This document shows, in pieces, positions 6,249 through 13,409 of a stretch of 15,003 bases of DNA (position 1 is the first letter of the stretch; each line of letters begins with the position of its first letter). Both the position numbers and the translations under genes were made by a program. The DNA lies in contig JANLXZ010000276.1 in the NCBI GenBank assembly GCA_031365375.1, forward strand, positions 1-15,003. The letters run 5' to 3'. The stretch comes from JAKFWF01 sp031365375. Lineage in GTDB: Bacteria > Pseudomonadota > Alphaproteobacteria > Rhizobiales > Hyphomicrobiaceae. The notes beneath the pieces are model-generated. The model ran no database searches, was not told the origin of the DNA, and worked only from the letters and a program-made list of their open reading frames with translations.

Positions 6249-6855
6249 TAATTCACGGCCGATCATACTGGCGTCGGGCAGCACCGCCAGGCGTGCCATG
6301 CTTGAGCAAGCTGGCGTAGCATTCACGATCGAGCCCGCGGAGATCGATGAAGCTGCGGTTCGCAATATGTTACTGCAAAATGATCCAGCAGCCCAACCGG
6401 CTACGATTGCGCAAGCACTGGCGCAAACCAAGGCGGAGACTGTGAGTAGGCGTATTGGCGGCGCCCTCGTGATCGGCTCGGATCAAATTCTCAATCTCGA
6501 ATCGCTGATCATGACGAAACCGAACGATCTCGACGCGGTGCGGGCGACGCTGCAGCAGTTGCGAGGGCAAACCCACCAATTGCACTCTGCGGTTTCGATC
6601 GCGATCGATGGCGTTATGGTGTGGAGTACAGTTGATACGGCGAGCCTCACAATGCGGCGGTTTTCCACCGAGTTTCTCGATCGATATCTGGAACTGGAAG
6701 GAGAGAGTTTGCTCGCGGCGGTCGGAGCCTTCAAGCTCGAGGGGCGAGGGCTGCAATTGTTTCAAAAGATCGAAGGTGATTACTTCACAATACTCGGAAT
6801 GCCGCTGTTACCATTGCTCGCCGAACTCAGGCTGCGTGGCGCGATCGAGACGTAG
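6241..6855 (+). CDS. maf: Maf-family nucleotide pyrophosphatase, YceF-like
   Basis: Maf proteins hydrolyse non-canonical or modified nucleoside triphosphates to monophosphates and pyrophosphate. The N-terminal ASGSTARR (about 11-18) is the family's phosphate-binding segment. The catalytic motif here is GSDQ (79-82, Asp81), as in the YceF branch reported to act on 7-methyl-GTP, rather than GADT of the dTTP/UTP branch. Later GAFKLEG and FTILGMPLLPL are also YceF-like. The start is uncertain. ATG 6241 gives 204 residues, a normal length, and overlaps the ppsR stop by 8 nt, which suits reinitiation. ATG 6220 would add 7 residues and has GGGAGA at good spacing (6205-6210). In relatives that I recall aroE follows maf; here coaE follows after 32 nt. 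Confidence 0.9.
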   Translation: MVDNSRPIILASGSTARRAMLEQAGVAFTIEPAEIDEAAVRNMLLQNDPAAQPATIAQALAQTKAETVSRRIGGALVIGSDQILNLESLIMTKPNDLDAVRATLQQLRGQTHQLHSAVSIAIDGVMVWSTVDTASLTMRRFSTEFLDRYLELEGESLLAAVGAFKLEGRGLQLFQKIEGDYFTILGMPLLPLLAELRLRGAIET

Positions 6856-6887
6856 CCAGCGTGGACAAGTCGACAAGGAAGAACCGT

Positions 6888-7502
6888 ATGTTGCTGATTG
6901 GATTGACCGGATCGATCGGCATGGGCAAGACGACTGCGGCCCAGCGTTTTCGACACAACGGCGTCCCGGTCATCGATGCGGATGCGCTGGTTCATGAACT
7001 CTATGTGGGCGGTGCGGTGGCGCCTATCGAGCTCGCGTTTCCAGGCGTTACTATTAACGGCCGCGTCGACCGGCCGACACTTTCGGCGCGGCTGCTGGTC
7101 GATCCGGCACAGTTCAAAGTGCTCGAACGAATAGTGCATCCGTTGGTGCAGTCGGCCGAACGCGACGCGCTGCATGCAGCAAAAGCGTCCGGCGCCACGA
7201 TGGCTGTTCTGGAAGTGCCGCTGCTTTTTGAAACGGGGGGCGAAGCCCGGGTGGATGTAACTGTCGTCGTCAGTGCGCCGGCCGACATTCAACGTGCCCG
7301 TGTGCTCGCGCGCGATGGTATGACCGAGGCAAAAGCGGATGCAATACTTAAACGGCAGTTGAGTGACGCAGAAAAGCGCAAACGTTGTGATTTCGTTGTG
7401 GACACAGGCGGCAAAATTGCCGCTGCCGAAGCACAGATCGATGCAATCATCGTACAGTTGCGCGGTCGATCTGGAACCGCGTTTGACAAATCCTGGATCT
7501 GA
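6888..7502 (+). CDS. coaE: Dephospho-CoA kinase
   Basis: CoaE phosphorylates the 3'-hydroxyl of dephospho-CoA, the last step of coenzyme A synthesis; the first step enzyme, coaA, is also in this window. The 204-residue protein has the P-loop GSIGMGKT at 8-15, DAD at 30-32 (CoA-domain motif), VLEVPLLFET at 107-116, and a lid segment ARDGMTEAKADAILKRQ at about 141-157. The chosen ATG (6888) has AAGGAAG at 6875-6881, 6 nt upstream. A GTG at 6861 would add nine residues that precede the family's normal start, so I reject it. It is in the rightward ppsR-maf-coaE-dnaQ run, with dnaQ starting 22 nt after its stop. Confidence 0.95.
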   Translation: MLLIGLTGSIGMGKTTAAQRFRHNGVPVIDADALVHELYVGGAVAPIELAFPGVTINGRVDRPTLSARLLVDPAQFKVLERIVHPLVQSAERDALHAAKASGATMAVLEVPLLFETGGEARVDVTVVVSAPADIQRARVLARDGMTEAKADAILKRQLSDAEKRKRCDFVVDTGGKIAAAEAQIDAIIVQLRGRSGTAFDKSWI

Positions 7503-7524
7503 AATGCCGTGGGGGCTGGATCCA

Positions 7525-8226
7525 ATGCGCGAGATCGTACTCGATACTGAAACGACCGGCTTGGATCCCAAACGTGGTGACCGGTTGATCGAGATCGGCT
7601 GCATCGAATTGTTCAACCGCAATCCGACTGGCGTCGAGTTTCACGCCTTTATCAATCCGCAAGATCGTGAGGTGCACCCCGATGCCGAGCGCGTCCACGG
7701 CATCTCATCGGTTTTTCTCAGGGATAAACCGTCATTCTCGGCCGTTGCCACCGATTTTCTGGATTTCATCGGCGCCTCCATGCTCGTGATCCATAATGCC
7801 AACTTCGATATTGGGTTTATCAATATGGAGTTGGAACGGATCAAAGGGCAGATCATCACGATGGATCGCGTGACTGATACGCTGGCTTTGGCGCGTCGGA
7901 AGCACCCGGCTGGCCCCAACACCCTTGATGCGCTCTGCAAGCGCTACGGCATTGATAATACGAAACGTACCAAGCACGGGGCGATCGTTGATTCGCTGTT
8001 GCTCGCCGAGGTCTATGTTGAGTTGCTGGGCGAGCGCCAAGCGATGCTCGGGCTCGCTCGAGATTCCTACCAGCCAATGGGTACGAATGGACGTGCGCTC
8101 GCGCGCGTTATTCCCCTAAGGCCAAATGTCTTAGCGCCGCGTCTGACCGAAGCGGACGTGCTTGCGCATATAGCTTTCGTCGAGACGCTTGGTGAAAAGG
8201 CGCTGTGGAATCGGTATCTCGAGTGA
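7525..8226 (+). CDS. dnaQ: DNA polymerase III epsilon subunit, 3'-5' proofreading exonuclease
   Basis: DnaQ edits misincorporated bases within the replicative polymerase core. The three exonuclease motifs are intact in the 233-residue protein: Exo I with Asp7 and Glu9 (LDTETTG), Exo II NANFD at 91-95 (Asp95), and Exo III HGAIVDS, with His151 and Asp156, making it the DEDDh type. The C-terminal part after about 170 would bind the polymerase alpha subunit. I start at ATG 7525 because DnaQ normally begins 'MREIVLDTETTG' and a GGGGG lies upstream at about 7510. An in-frame ATG at 7504, just past the coaE stop, would add seven residues. Its stop faces the secB stop 19 nt away; no clear terminator lies between. 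Confidence 0.95.
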   Translation: MREIVLDTETTGLDPKRGDRLIEIGCIELFNRNPTGVEFHAFINPQDREVHPDAERVHGISSVFLRDKPSFSAVATDFLDFIGASMLVIHNANFDIGFINMELERIKGQIITMDRVTDTLALARRKHPAGPNTLDALCKRYGIDNTKRTKHGAIVDSLLLAEVYVELLGERQAMLGLARDSYQPMGTNGRALARVIPLRPNVLAPRLTEADVLAHIAFVETLGEKALWNRYLE

Positions 8227-8245
8227 CGTGCCCACTCGCTGGCGG

Positions 8246-8743
8246 TCAGCTGATCGGTTGAGAACCATTGCTCTTGGTGTCGCCGGTTTGTTTACGGTTT
8301 ATAAACAGCGATGCAAAATCGATCGGATCGAGCATCAAGGGAGGAAAACCGCCCTCTCGGGTCAAATCGGCGATGAGGCGGCGCACGAATGGAAATAACA
8401 GTGCTGGCGCATTGACCAGCAAGAATGGCTCGACTGCCTCCTGTGGCATGTTCTCCAATTTGAACATCCCGCCATATTCAATGGCGAGCTTATAGAGCGC
8501 GCCGGTCTTGCTTGTGGCATTCGCCTCGAATTCAATCACGCTTTCGAACACCATCGGTCCCACTTGCCGGGCGTTGACGTTGACCTCCACCTGCAGTTGG
8601 GGGCTCTCGACCGGGACATCCATCGCTTTGCCGACGTTCGGACTCTCGAACGACAGATCCTTGATGTATTGGCCCATGACACGGATGTTAGGTTCGGCTC
8701 TTGCGGCCGCCACAACATTCGACGCGCTCGTTTGATCGACCAT
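8246..8743 (-). CDS. secB: Protein-export chaperone SecB
   Basis: SecB keeps secretory precursors unfolded and delivers them to SecA. The 165 residues include the family's core: IRVMGQYIKDLSFESPN near the N-terminus, the beta strands LQVEVNVNARQVG and FESVIEFEANA, and the signature NAPALLFPFVRRLIADLTREGGFPPL (about 110-135), ending with PIDFASLFINRK. The tail after about 155 is short and polar. ATG 8743 gives MVDQTSAS, the usual size; an in-frame ATG at 8785 would add 14 basic residues with no ribosome binding site, which I consider less likely. It is leftward, convergent with dnaQ, and downstream of fxsA. secB beside dnaQ is an alphaproteobacterial arrangement that I recall. Confidence 0.95.
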   Translation of the reverse strand: MVDQTSASNVVAAARAEPNIRVMGQYIKDLSFESPNVGKAMDVPVESPQLQVEVNVNARQVGPMVFESVIEFEANATSKTGALYKLAIEYGGMFKLENMPQEAVEPFLLVNAPALLFPFVRRLIADLTREGGFPPLMLDPIDFASLFINRKQTGDTKSNGSQPIS

Positions 8744-8830
8744 GACAGAACCCGCGATAGTTGGTTTTCGACGACTGAGCGACATTGGCTATCACGGTGC
8801 GCGTACCGCCGCAATCGAACCATGGGCCCT

Positions 8831-9367
8831 CTATCGTGGCCCAGGGTCGCGATCCGGTTTTATCGGCTTCTCATCTATGCGTTCAAATTCACCGTCGATG
8901 ACCGGACCTTTGGTGGCTGACTTATTTGTGCGCGGTTGAGCATCCTGAGGCGGCTGCTGAGTACCTTTGGGATGCTGTCCGGCTCGTCCAAAGGTCGACC
9001 CACTGATCGCCCCGCCCGTCATCTGCTTTAGGAGCCAAGCGCCGACCACCGCTCGCACCGGAGGGATAAGCAACAAGATACCGGCGCAATCGGTGATTGG
9101 TCCAGGAGCGATTAGAAGTATGCCGGAAGATATCAGCAAGACTGTATCCATAACCGCCGCAGCCGGCGGTTCGCCACTGCCAAAGCTCTTCATGCCGCGC
9201 CTTAGCGCGGTGAGGCCCTGGTATTGCAGGATTGCCAGTCCAAGCCCGGCCGTCGCAAAAATAATCAACATCGCCGGCCAGAAGCCGATCACCTGCCCAA
9301 GCTTGATCAAAAGCGCCAACTCCAGCATTGGCAAAGCGATCAAAAACAGCAGCAATCCGAACCGCAT
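8831..9367 (-). CDS. fxsA: FxsA-family membrane protein
   Basis: The family is named for E. coli FxsA, whose overproduction interferes with phage T7 exclusion by the F plasmid; the cellular role is unclear. The 178-residue protein begins with a hydrophobic helix (about 3-24), continues with FWPAMLIIFATAGLGLAIL (about 29-47), the conserved polar loop QYQGLTALRRGM, and a third long hydrophobic region (VMDTVLLISSGILLIAPGPITD, then ILLLIPPVR). The last 60 residues are polar, rich in Gln, Pro and charged residues, and presumably cytoplasmic. AAGG lies about 9 nt before the ATG. It precedes secB on the same strand with an 87-nt gap and diverges from the Tim44-like gene. Confidence 0.9.
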   Translation of the reverse strand: MRFGLLLFLIALPMLELALLIKLGQVIGFWPAMLIIFATAGLGLAILQYQGLTALRRGMKSFGSGEPPAAAVMDTVLLISSGILLIAPGPITDCAGILLLIPPVRAVVGAWLLKQMTGGAISGSTFGRAGQHPKGTQQPPQDAQPRTNKSATKGPVIDGEFERIDEKPIKPDRDPGPR

Positions 9368-9617
9368 GATCGAGACCTTGGCGCTGAACGATAGTTAAGA
9401 CTGAACTGTGAGGTAGCTTACTGCAAACGAGATATAGGCCGATATGTCATTAAGGTTGGCTTCGCCATAGCAATGTCCTAAGTTTAGGGCATTGTCGCAG
9501 TGCAACCTCGAAACGGTTTGCCAAATGATCCCTTCGACACCGCTACCTCTAGATTGGCGGACGATGCGATCATATATGAAGTTAGTTGTGCTGCTTGCTT
9601 GAGAAAGCCCGATCCCG
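9368..9617. other. Divergent promoter region between fxsA and the Tim44-like gene
   Basis: This 250-bp gap has no credible coding frame. It must carry promoters in both directions, although I cannot read a clear minus-35/minus-10 pair. Its distinctive content is a 24-bp near-perfect palindrome at 9471-9494. Confidence 0.5.
9471..9494. repeat. 24-bp near-perfect palindrome in a divergent intergenic region
   Basis: CAATGTCCTAA (9471-9481) faces TTAGGGCATTG (9484-9494) around a 2-nt centre. Ten of eleven positions are Watson-Crick complementary; the remaining pair is a T-G wobble. Its place midway between two divergent starts suits an operator; as RNA it would be a 10-bp hairpin with loop AGTT. 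No T-tract follows. Confidence 0.55.
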
Positions 9618-10352
9618 ATGGATGGCCAGATTAATATACTGACGCTTTTATCGCTGATCATCGCCGTGATCGTGATTTTCAAGCTGAGAAGCGTCCTTGG
9701 CAGGCGTACGCCAGACGACGAGGCGCGGATCGACAAGCGTATGCGCGCGGAGCAGGCTGAACGCCAGGCCGCCGCCGTTGAGGACAAAGTCGTGACTTTG
9801 CCTCGGCGCGGCCCAGAACTTCCGCCCACGGCTGTCGGCGCTGAGACGGCCGTCGCCGAGGCGGAGGCGCGTATGAAGGCCTACGCTGGCGGCGATGCTG
9901 CGATCGAGCGGGGGTTGTTGGAGCTGTCCCAGAGCGACTCGGCGTTTGATCCGAAACATTTTGTCGATGGCGCCAAGCAAGCTTATGAAATGATCGTAAC
10001 CGCCTTCGCCGAAGGCAATCGGAAGGTTCTGAAGGATCTCTTGAGCAAAGAGGTTTTTGAGGGGTTCGCCAGCGCCATTGCTGAACGCGAAGGCCGCGCG
10101 GAGCAGATCGACCAGAGTTTTGTCGGCATCAACCGAGCCAATATCGTCGAAGCTGAGGTCAAGTCCGGTTTGGCTCAGCTGACGGTGAAGTTTGTCAGTC
10201 AGTTGATTTCGGCCACGCGCGACAAGTCGGGTACGGTGATCAGTGGTGATCCACAAAAGATCAAGGAAGTGACCGACATTTGGACGTTCGCACGCGAAAC
10301 GACATCACGTAATCCGAACTGGCGTCTCGTGGCGACACAATCGCAGAACTGA
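9618..10352 (+). CDS. timA: Tim44-like domain, membrane-anchored protein
   Basis: This 244-residue protein resembles the bacterial Tim44/TimA family, related to the mitochondrial import factor Tim44. It has one N-terminal membrane helix (about 5-23, INILTLLSLIIAVIVIFKL), a basic and Ala/Glu-rich linker (about 28-90), and a C-terminal Tim44-like globular domain: FDPKHFVDGAKQAYEMIVTAFAEGNRKVL, then VSQLISATRDKSG and VTDIWTFARETTSRNPNWRLVAT. The topology is probably a single-pass inner-membrane protein with the domain in the cytoplasm. The function in bacteria is not settled. GAGAAAG lies upstream of the ATG. mltA follows after 44 nt on the same strand; Tim44-like, mltA and smr together are a grouping that I recall in alphaproteobacteria. 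Confidence 0.88.
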   Translation: MDGQINILTLLSLIIAVIVIFKLRSVLGRRTPDDEARIDKRMRAEQAERQAAAVEDKVVTLPRRGPELPPTAVGAETAVAEAEARMKAYAGGDAAIERGLLELSQSDSAFDPKHFVDGAKQAYEMIVTAFAEGNRKVLKDLLSKEVFEGFASAIAEREGRAEQIDQSFVGINRANIVEAEVKSGLAQLTVKFVSQLISATRDKSGTVISGDPQKIKEVTDIWTFARETTSRNPNWRLVATQSQN

Positions 10353-10381
10353 CGTGTAGGAGCTGCAGCCGAGATCATGCC

Positions 10382-10386
10382 GGAGG
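10382..10386 (+). promoter_or_regulatory. Ribosome binding site that decides the TTG start of mltA
   Basis: GGAGG ends 10 nt before TTG 10397-10399. The nearest upstream ATG (10378) is out of frame and the first in-frame ATG (10439) falls inside the signal peptide, so TTG is the best start. Confidence 0.7.
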
Positions 10387-10396
10387 CAGATCCACT

Positions 10397-11707
10397 TTGT
10401 CGAGACTTTCGTTCCCTCACTCGATCAGGCTCGCGGTTATGGGTGCCGCCCTCGCATCGGCCCTTGCCGTTTTTGTCATACCCAGCCATGCCCAAACGCG
10501 AACTGCGACAGGTGGGGCCGTGAAGATGACCGCGACTAAATTCGTGCCGGTGTTGTTCGCCGAGCTTCTTGGCTGGCAACAAGAGGACCATCTGGCAGCT
10601 CTCAAGGCATTCGTAAGTTCCTGCGGAATTATTATCGCGGCGTCGAAAGCCGGCAACAAAGGCGGTGCCGAGCCAACCCCTCCAGCACTGTTGCGTGCCT
10701 GCGAAGAAGCCCTCAAGCTCGATCTCAAAAGTGTTGCGCTGCCCGCGGCAAAAGCTTTTTTTGAATCACATTTTACGCCCCACAAAGTCGAACATAAGGG
10801 CGCGCCGGGGCTGCTTACAGGCTATTACGAACCGGTGATTTCTGGTTCGCGAAAGCCGAATGCGAAGTTCTCAATCCCGATCTACAATCGACCTCCCGAT
10901 TTGACGAATCTCGTCGAGGAAAGTCAGCGCGGTGCAAAGGATGGGACGCTAACTCACGGACGAAAAACAGCGAAAGGTGTCGGGCCTTATGCGACACGGG
11001 CCGAGATTGAGCAGGGTGCGCTGAAGGGCAAGGGCCTCGAATTAATGTACCTTGCCAACCCGGTTGATGCTTTTTTCATGCAGATCCAAGGCTCAGGCCG
11101 GATCAAGTTGCCGGACGGCTCGATGGTACGGGTTAGTTACGACGGCAAGAACGGCCACCCCTACACGTCGATCGGGCGCCATTTGATCGACACTGGCCTT
11201 TTCCCCGCAGACAAGATGTCGCTCGACGCACTGGGCAATTGGTTGAAGGCCGATCCCGAGCGCGGCAGACGCGCGATGTGGCAGAATAAATCCTACGTGT
11301 TCTTCCGCGAGCTCAAAGGGAAAGAAGCCGAGGGCGCGCTTGGCGTGCTGAACATTCCTCTTACTACCGGACGATCACTAGCGGTCGATGCCGGTGTGCA
11401 CGTCATCGGGACACCGGTTTATGTTAGCGCGCCGACCCTCACGCACGCGCAGAAGTCGGGCGGCTTTCATCGATTGATGGTGGCGCAGGACGTCGGCTCA
11501 GCTATCAAAGGGCCGGAGCGCGGCGACATTTACTTCGGAACTGGCGACTCGGCTGGGCAACTCGCCGGCATTACGAAGCATCCCGGCGTCTTTTTCGTTC
11601 TGTTACCCCGTGGGTTGGCCGAGGCGGTCAACGGCCGCGACAAATCTGCGAGCACTGGAACTTCAATTGCGCCCTCCGGCTCGCTCTCGCTACGTGCCGA
11701 GCCATGA
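10397..11707 (+). CDS. mltA: Membrane-bound lytic murein transglycosylase A family protein
   Basis: MltA cleaves peptidoglycan glycan strands to leave 1,6-anhydro ends, outside the inner membrane. The 436 residues begin with a signal peptide: basic n-region, hydrophobic core at about 12-28, and a likely cut after SHA (30-32). No lipobox cysteine is seen, so unlike E. coli MltA it is probably soluble or periplasmic. The MltA domain starts at GLLTGYYEPVISGS (138-151), with FMQIQGSGRIKLPDG (227-241). The C-terminal 3D (Asp-rich) domain runs from about 328 to 405 with AQDVGSAIKGPERGDIYFG; Asp365 and Asp377 are the expected conserved acids. TTG is the start, supported by GGAGG upstream. smr overlaps its stop by 4 nt. 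Confidence 0.93.
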   Translation: MSRLSFPHSIRLAVMGAALASALAVFVIPSHAQTRTATGGAVKMTATKFVPVLFAELLGWQQEDHLAALKAFVSSCGIIIAASKAGNKGGAEPTPPALLRACEEALKLDLKSVALPAAKAFFESHFTPHKVEHKGAPGLLTGYYEPVISGSRKPNAKFSIPIYNRPPDLTNLVEESQRGAKDGTLTHGRKTAKGVGPYATRAEIEQGALKGKGLELMYLANPVDAFFMQIQGSGRIKLPDGSMVRVSYDGKNGHPYTSIGRHLIDTGLFPADKMSLDALGNWLKADPERGRRAMWQNKSYVFFRELKGKEAEGALGVLNIPLTTGRSLAVDAGVHVIGTPVYVSAPTLTHAQKSGGFHRLMVAQDVGSAIKGPERGDIYFGTGDSAGQLAGITKHPGVFFVLLPRGLAEAVNGRDKSASTGTSIAPSGSLSLRAEP

Positions 11708-12327
11708 AACGGCGCGGCAAGGACGGATTATCGAGCGAAGATGAGGTGCTGTGGGCGCATGTCGCTCGATCGGTCACGCGCATGGAACAGCGACGGCGCA
11801 TCAATACGTCAGTAGGCGCACTCGCCGATGTGGACGTCCAAGGTAAGCGGGTGAAGTCCGCGCGAGAGCCAATTTCGCCTTCCGCGAATGCTCCAGCGCA
11901 ACAAGAGCGGCGGATGCCTTCACGACCATCCGTGCGGCAACCTGGGGCGGGCAGCATCGAGCCTCGCAAGGCCAAGCGAATCGCAAAAGGCCGCGATGAG
12001 ATCGATGCGCGGATCGATTTGCACGGGATGCGCCAGGCGGAAGCGCACGGTGTGCTGCGCGACTTTCTTATGCGGGCACATCACAAGGGCTTCCGGATGG
12101 TGCTGGTGATCACCGGCAAGGGCCGGCCGGATGATCATGACCGGCATGCGCCGTTCGATATGTTCCAGGACCGAGATCGCGGCGTGCTGCGCCGTAACGT
12201 GCCGCGTTGGCTGGCCGAACCCGAGCTGCGCGCCATCGTCGTCGGCCACACCAGCGCCCATGCAAAACACGGTGGCGACGGCGCGTTTTACGTCCAGCTG
12301 CGCAATCGCGAGAAGTTTCGCGGCTGA
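11704..12327 (+). CDS. Smr-domain protein (putative DNA or RNA nuclease)
   Basis: The C-terminal domain of this 207-residue protein is an Smr domain, as in MutS2 and the short E. coli proteins SmrA/SmrB, which have nuclease activity on DNA or colliding-ribosome mRNA in tested members. Visible motifs are IDLHGM (104-109), a conserved lysine-rich TGKG (137-140), and the closing HGGDGAFYVQLRNREKF (about 189-205). The N-terminal 95 residues are basic, Pro/Ser-rich and probably disordered. ATG 11704 overlaps the mltA stop as ATGA, indicating translational coupling. No membrane or signal segments are seen. The substrate cannot be predicted. It ends convergent with rimM 51 nt away. Confidence 0.92.
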   Translation: MKRRGKDGLSSEDEVLWAHVARSVTRMEQRRRINTSVGALADVDVQGKRVKSAREPISPSANAPAQQERRMPSRPSVRQPGAGSIEPRKAKRIAKGRDEIDARIDLHGMRQAEAHGVLRDFLMRAHHKGFRMVLVITGKGRPDDHDRHAPFDMFQDRDRGVLRRNVPRWLAEPELRAIVVGHTSAHAKHGGDGAFYVQLRNREKFRG

Positions 12328-12378
12328 TCGTAAGTGCGTGGTGTTTTGTTACGGACGTAAGCGCGCGTCCTAACCAAC

Positions 12379-12924
12379 CTAAGATTGATCCTTGGGTTCG
12401 TCCGTTTCTTTGCTGCCATCGTCGGCTGGCATGATGATGATAACCCGGCCAACGACGATGTTCACATCGGGCACGTAGGCTTCAACGAATGGCACGAACT
12501 CGGTTTTGGCGGTGCCGTCGCGCGCGATTTCCAGCAGATCGCCAGCACCAAAGTTCTCGACGGCTTTGATCGAGCCGATCCGCACGCCGCTCGGATCGAC
12601 GGCTTCGAGGCCGATCAGATCTTCGTGGAAATATTCGCCGGGTTCGGCATCGCCAAGGGCCGACCGGGCCGCATGAAGCGCGGTGCCTTTCAGGGCTTCG
12701 GCGGCGTTGCGATCGGCGACACCGGCGACGCGAACGACGACGCCCTTCGGCATTACCCGCACGACCTTCAGCTTGTACGATTTCGTGCCGGTCGCGTCCG
12801 TCAGCGACCCGTAGGCGTCGATGTCGGCCGGATCAGCCGTGTACGATTTCACCACCACCTCGCCGCGGATGCCGTGAGCACCCGCGACGTGACCGAGGAG
12901 AACGAGTTTCTTGTCAGGTGCCAC
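12379..12924 (-). CDS. rimM: 16S rRNA processing / 30S assembly factor RimM
   Basis: RimM binds ribosomal protein S19 and assists maturation of the 30S head. The 181 residues show the N-terminal RimM barrel beginning KLVLLGHVAGAHGIRGEVVVKSYT and the C-terminal PRC-barrel beginning near EYFHEDLIGLEAV (about 97), with GAGDLLEI and FVPFVEAYVPDVNI. The tail is acidic and short. The start is GTG (12922-12924); GAGGAAGG on the minus strand (12932-12939), 7 nt away, is a strong ribosome binding site. rpsP lies 30 nt upstream on the same strand, the normal pairing. In most bacteria trmD and rplS follow; here the gene is convergent with smr, so they are absent from this position. Confidence 0.96.
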   Translation of the reverse strand: MAPDKKLVLLGHVAGAHGIRGEVVVKSYTADPADIDAYGSLTDATGTKSYKLKVVRVMPKGVVVRVAGVADRNAAEALKGTALHAARSALGDAEPGEYFHEDLIGLEAVDPSGVRIGSIKAVENFGAGDLLEIARDGTAKTEFVPFVEAYVPDVNIVVGRVIIIMPADDGSKETDEPKDQS

Positions 12925-12954
12925 GCGGCGACCTTCCTCACAGAGCGAAAAGGC

Positions 12955-13323
12955 CTACGCCGCAGCTGCGGCTTCCTTGGCCTTGGCTTCGGCCTTGGCG
13001 GCTTCGGCCTTCTCACGCTCGACGCGCTTCTTCTTCGGCAGCGCTTTCTCTGGATTGACGGGGGCCGTGCGCTTCATCAAGCCGTTGGCATCGAGGATAC
13101 GGGCGACGCGGTCTGACGGCTGGGCCCCGACCGACAACCAGTACTTCGCGCGCTCGAGGTCAATCTTAACGCGGGCTTCGTCGGTCTTCGGCAGCATCGG
13201 GTTGAAGGTGCCGATCTGTTCGATGTAGCGGCCATCGCGCGGCGAGGCGCTGTGGGCGACGACGATGTAATAGTATGGGCGCTTCTTGGCGCCGCCACGT
13301 GACAGGCGAATCTTGGTGGACAT
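12955..13323 (-). CDS. rpsP: 30S ribosomal protein S16
   Basis: S16 is an early-binding 30S protein. The start is ATG 13321-13323 (MSTKIRLSRGGAKKRPYYYI), preceded on the minus strand by CAGGAGA with about 7-nt spacing; in-frame codons further upstream add 30 unconserved residues and are rejected. The conserved core includes SPRDGRYIEQIGTFNP and KYWLSVGAQPSDRV. At 122 residues it exceeds the roughly 80-residue E. coli protein because of a Lys/Ala/Glu-rich C-terminal tail (about 92-122), as is common in alphaproteobacteria. It lies between ffh (86 nt upstream) and rimM on one strand, consistent with a ribosome/SRP operon. Confidence 0.97.
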   Translation of the reverse strand: MSTKIRLSRGGAKKRPYYYIVVAHSASPRDGRYIEQIGTFNPMLPKTDEARVKIDLERAKYWLSVGAQPSDRVARILDANGLMKRTAPVNPEKALPKKKRVEREKAEAAKAEAKAKEAAAAA

Positions 13324-13409
13324 TAGGTCGTCTCCTGGTTGGTTCGGTTCATGCGTTGATTGGTGAGTGCGGAAGCTGGCGTAACGCGCCGACAGCCCAC
13401 GCCGGAAAT

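Noticed and set aside
6861..6887. GTG start 27 nt upstream for coaE
   Set aside because: The added residues precede the normal CoaE N-terminus, and ATG 6888 has AAGGAAG at good spacing.
6780..7622. 280-codon open frame on the minus strand across coaE
   Set aside because: It is antisense to coaE and the dnaQ start, both supported by catalytic motifs, and has odd composition.
9410..9549. Inverted repeat GAGGTAGC / GCTACCTC 124 nt apart
   Set aside because: An 8-nt match at this distance is expected by chance about once in two such regions.
9395..9829. 144-codon frame on the minus strand crossing the fxsA-Tim44-like gap
   Set aside because: It overlaps the membrane helix of the real plus-strand gene and has a Ser/Arg-rich shadow composition.
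12353..12370. GGACG / CGTCC hairpin between smr and rimM as a terminator
   Set aside because: Only 5 bp with an 8-nt loop and no T-tract on either strand.
12385..13116. 243-codon open frame on the plus strand across rimM and rpsP
   Set aside because: It covers two clearly real genes on the minus strand and shows no domain; it is a by-product of GC-rich codon use.
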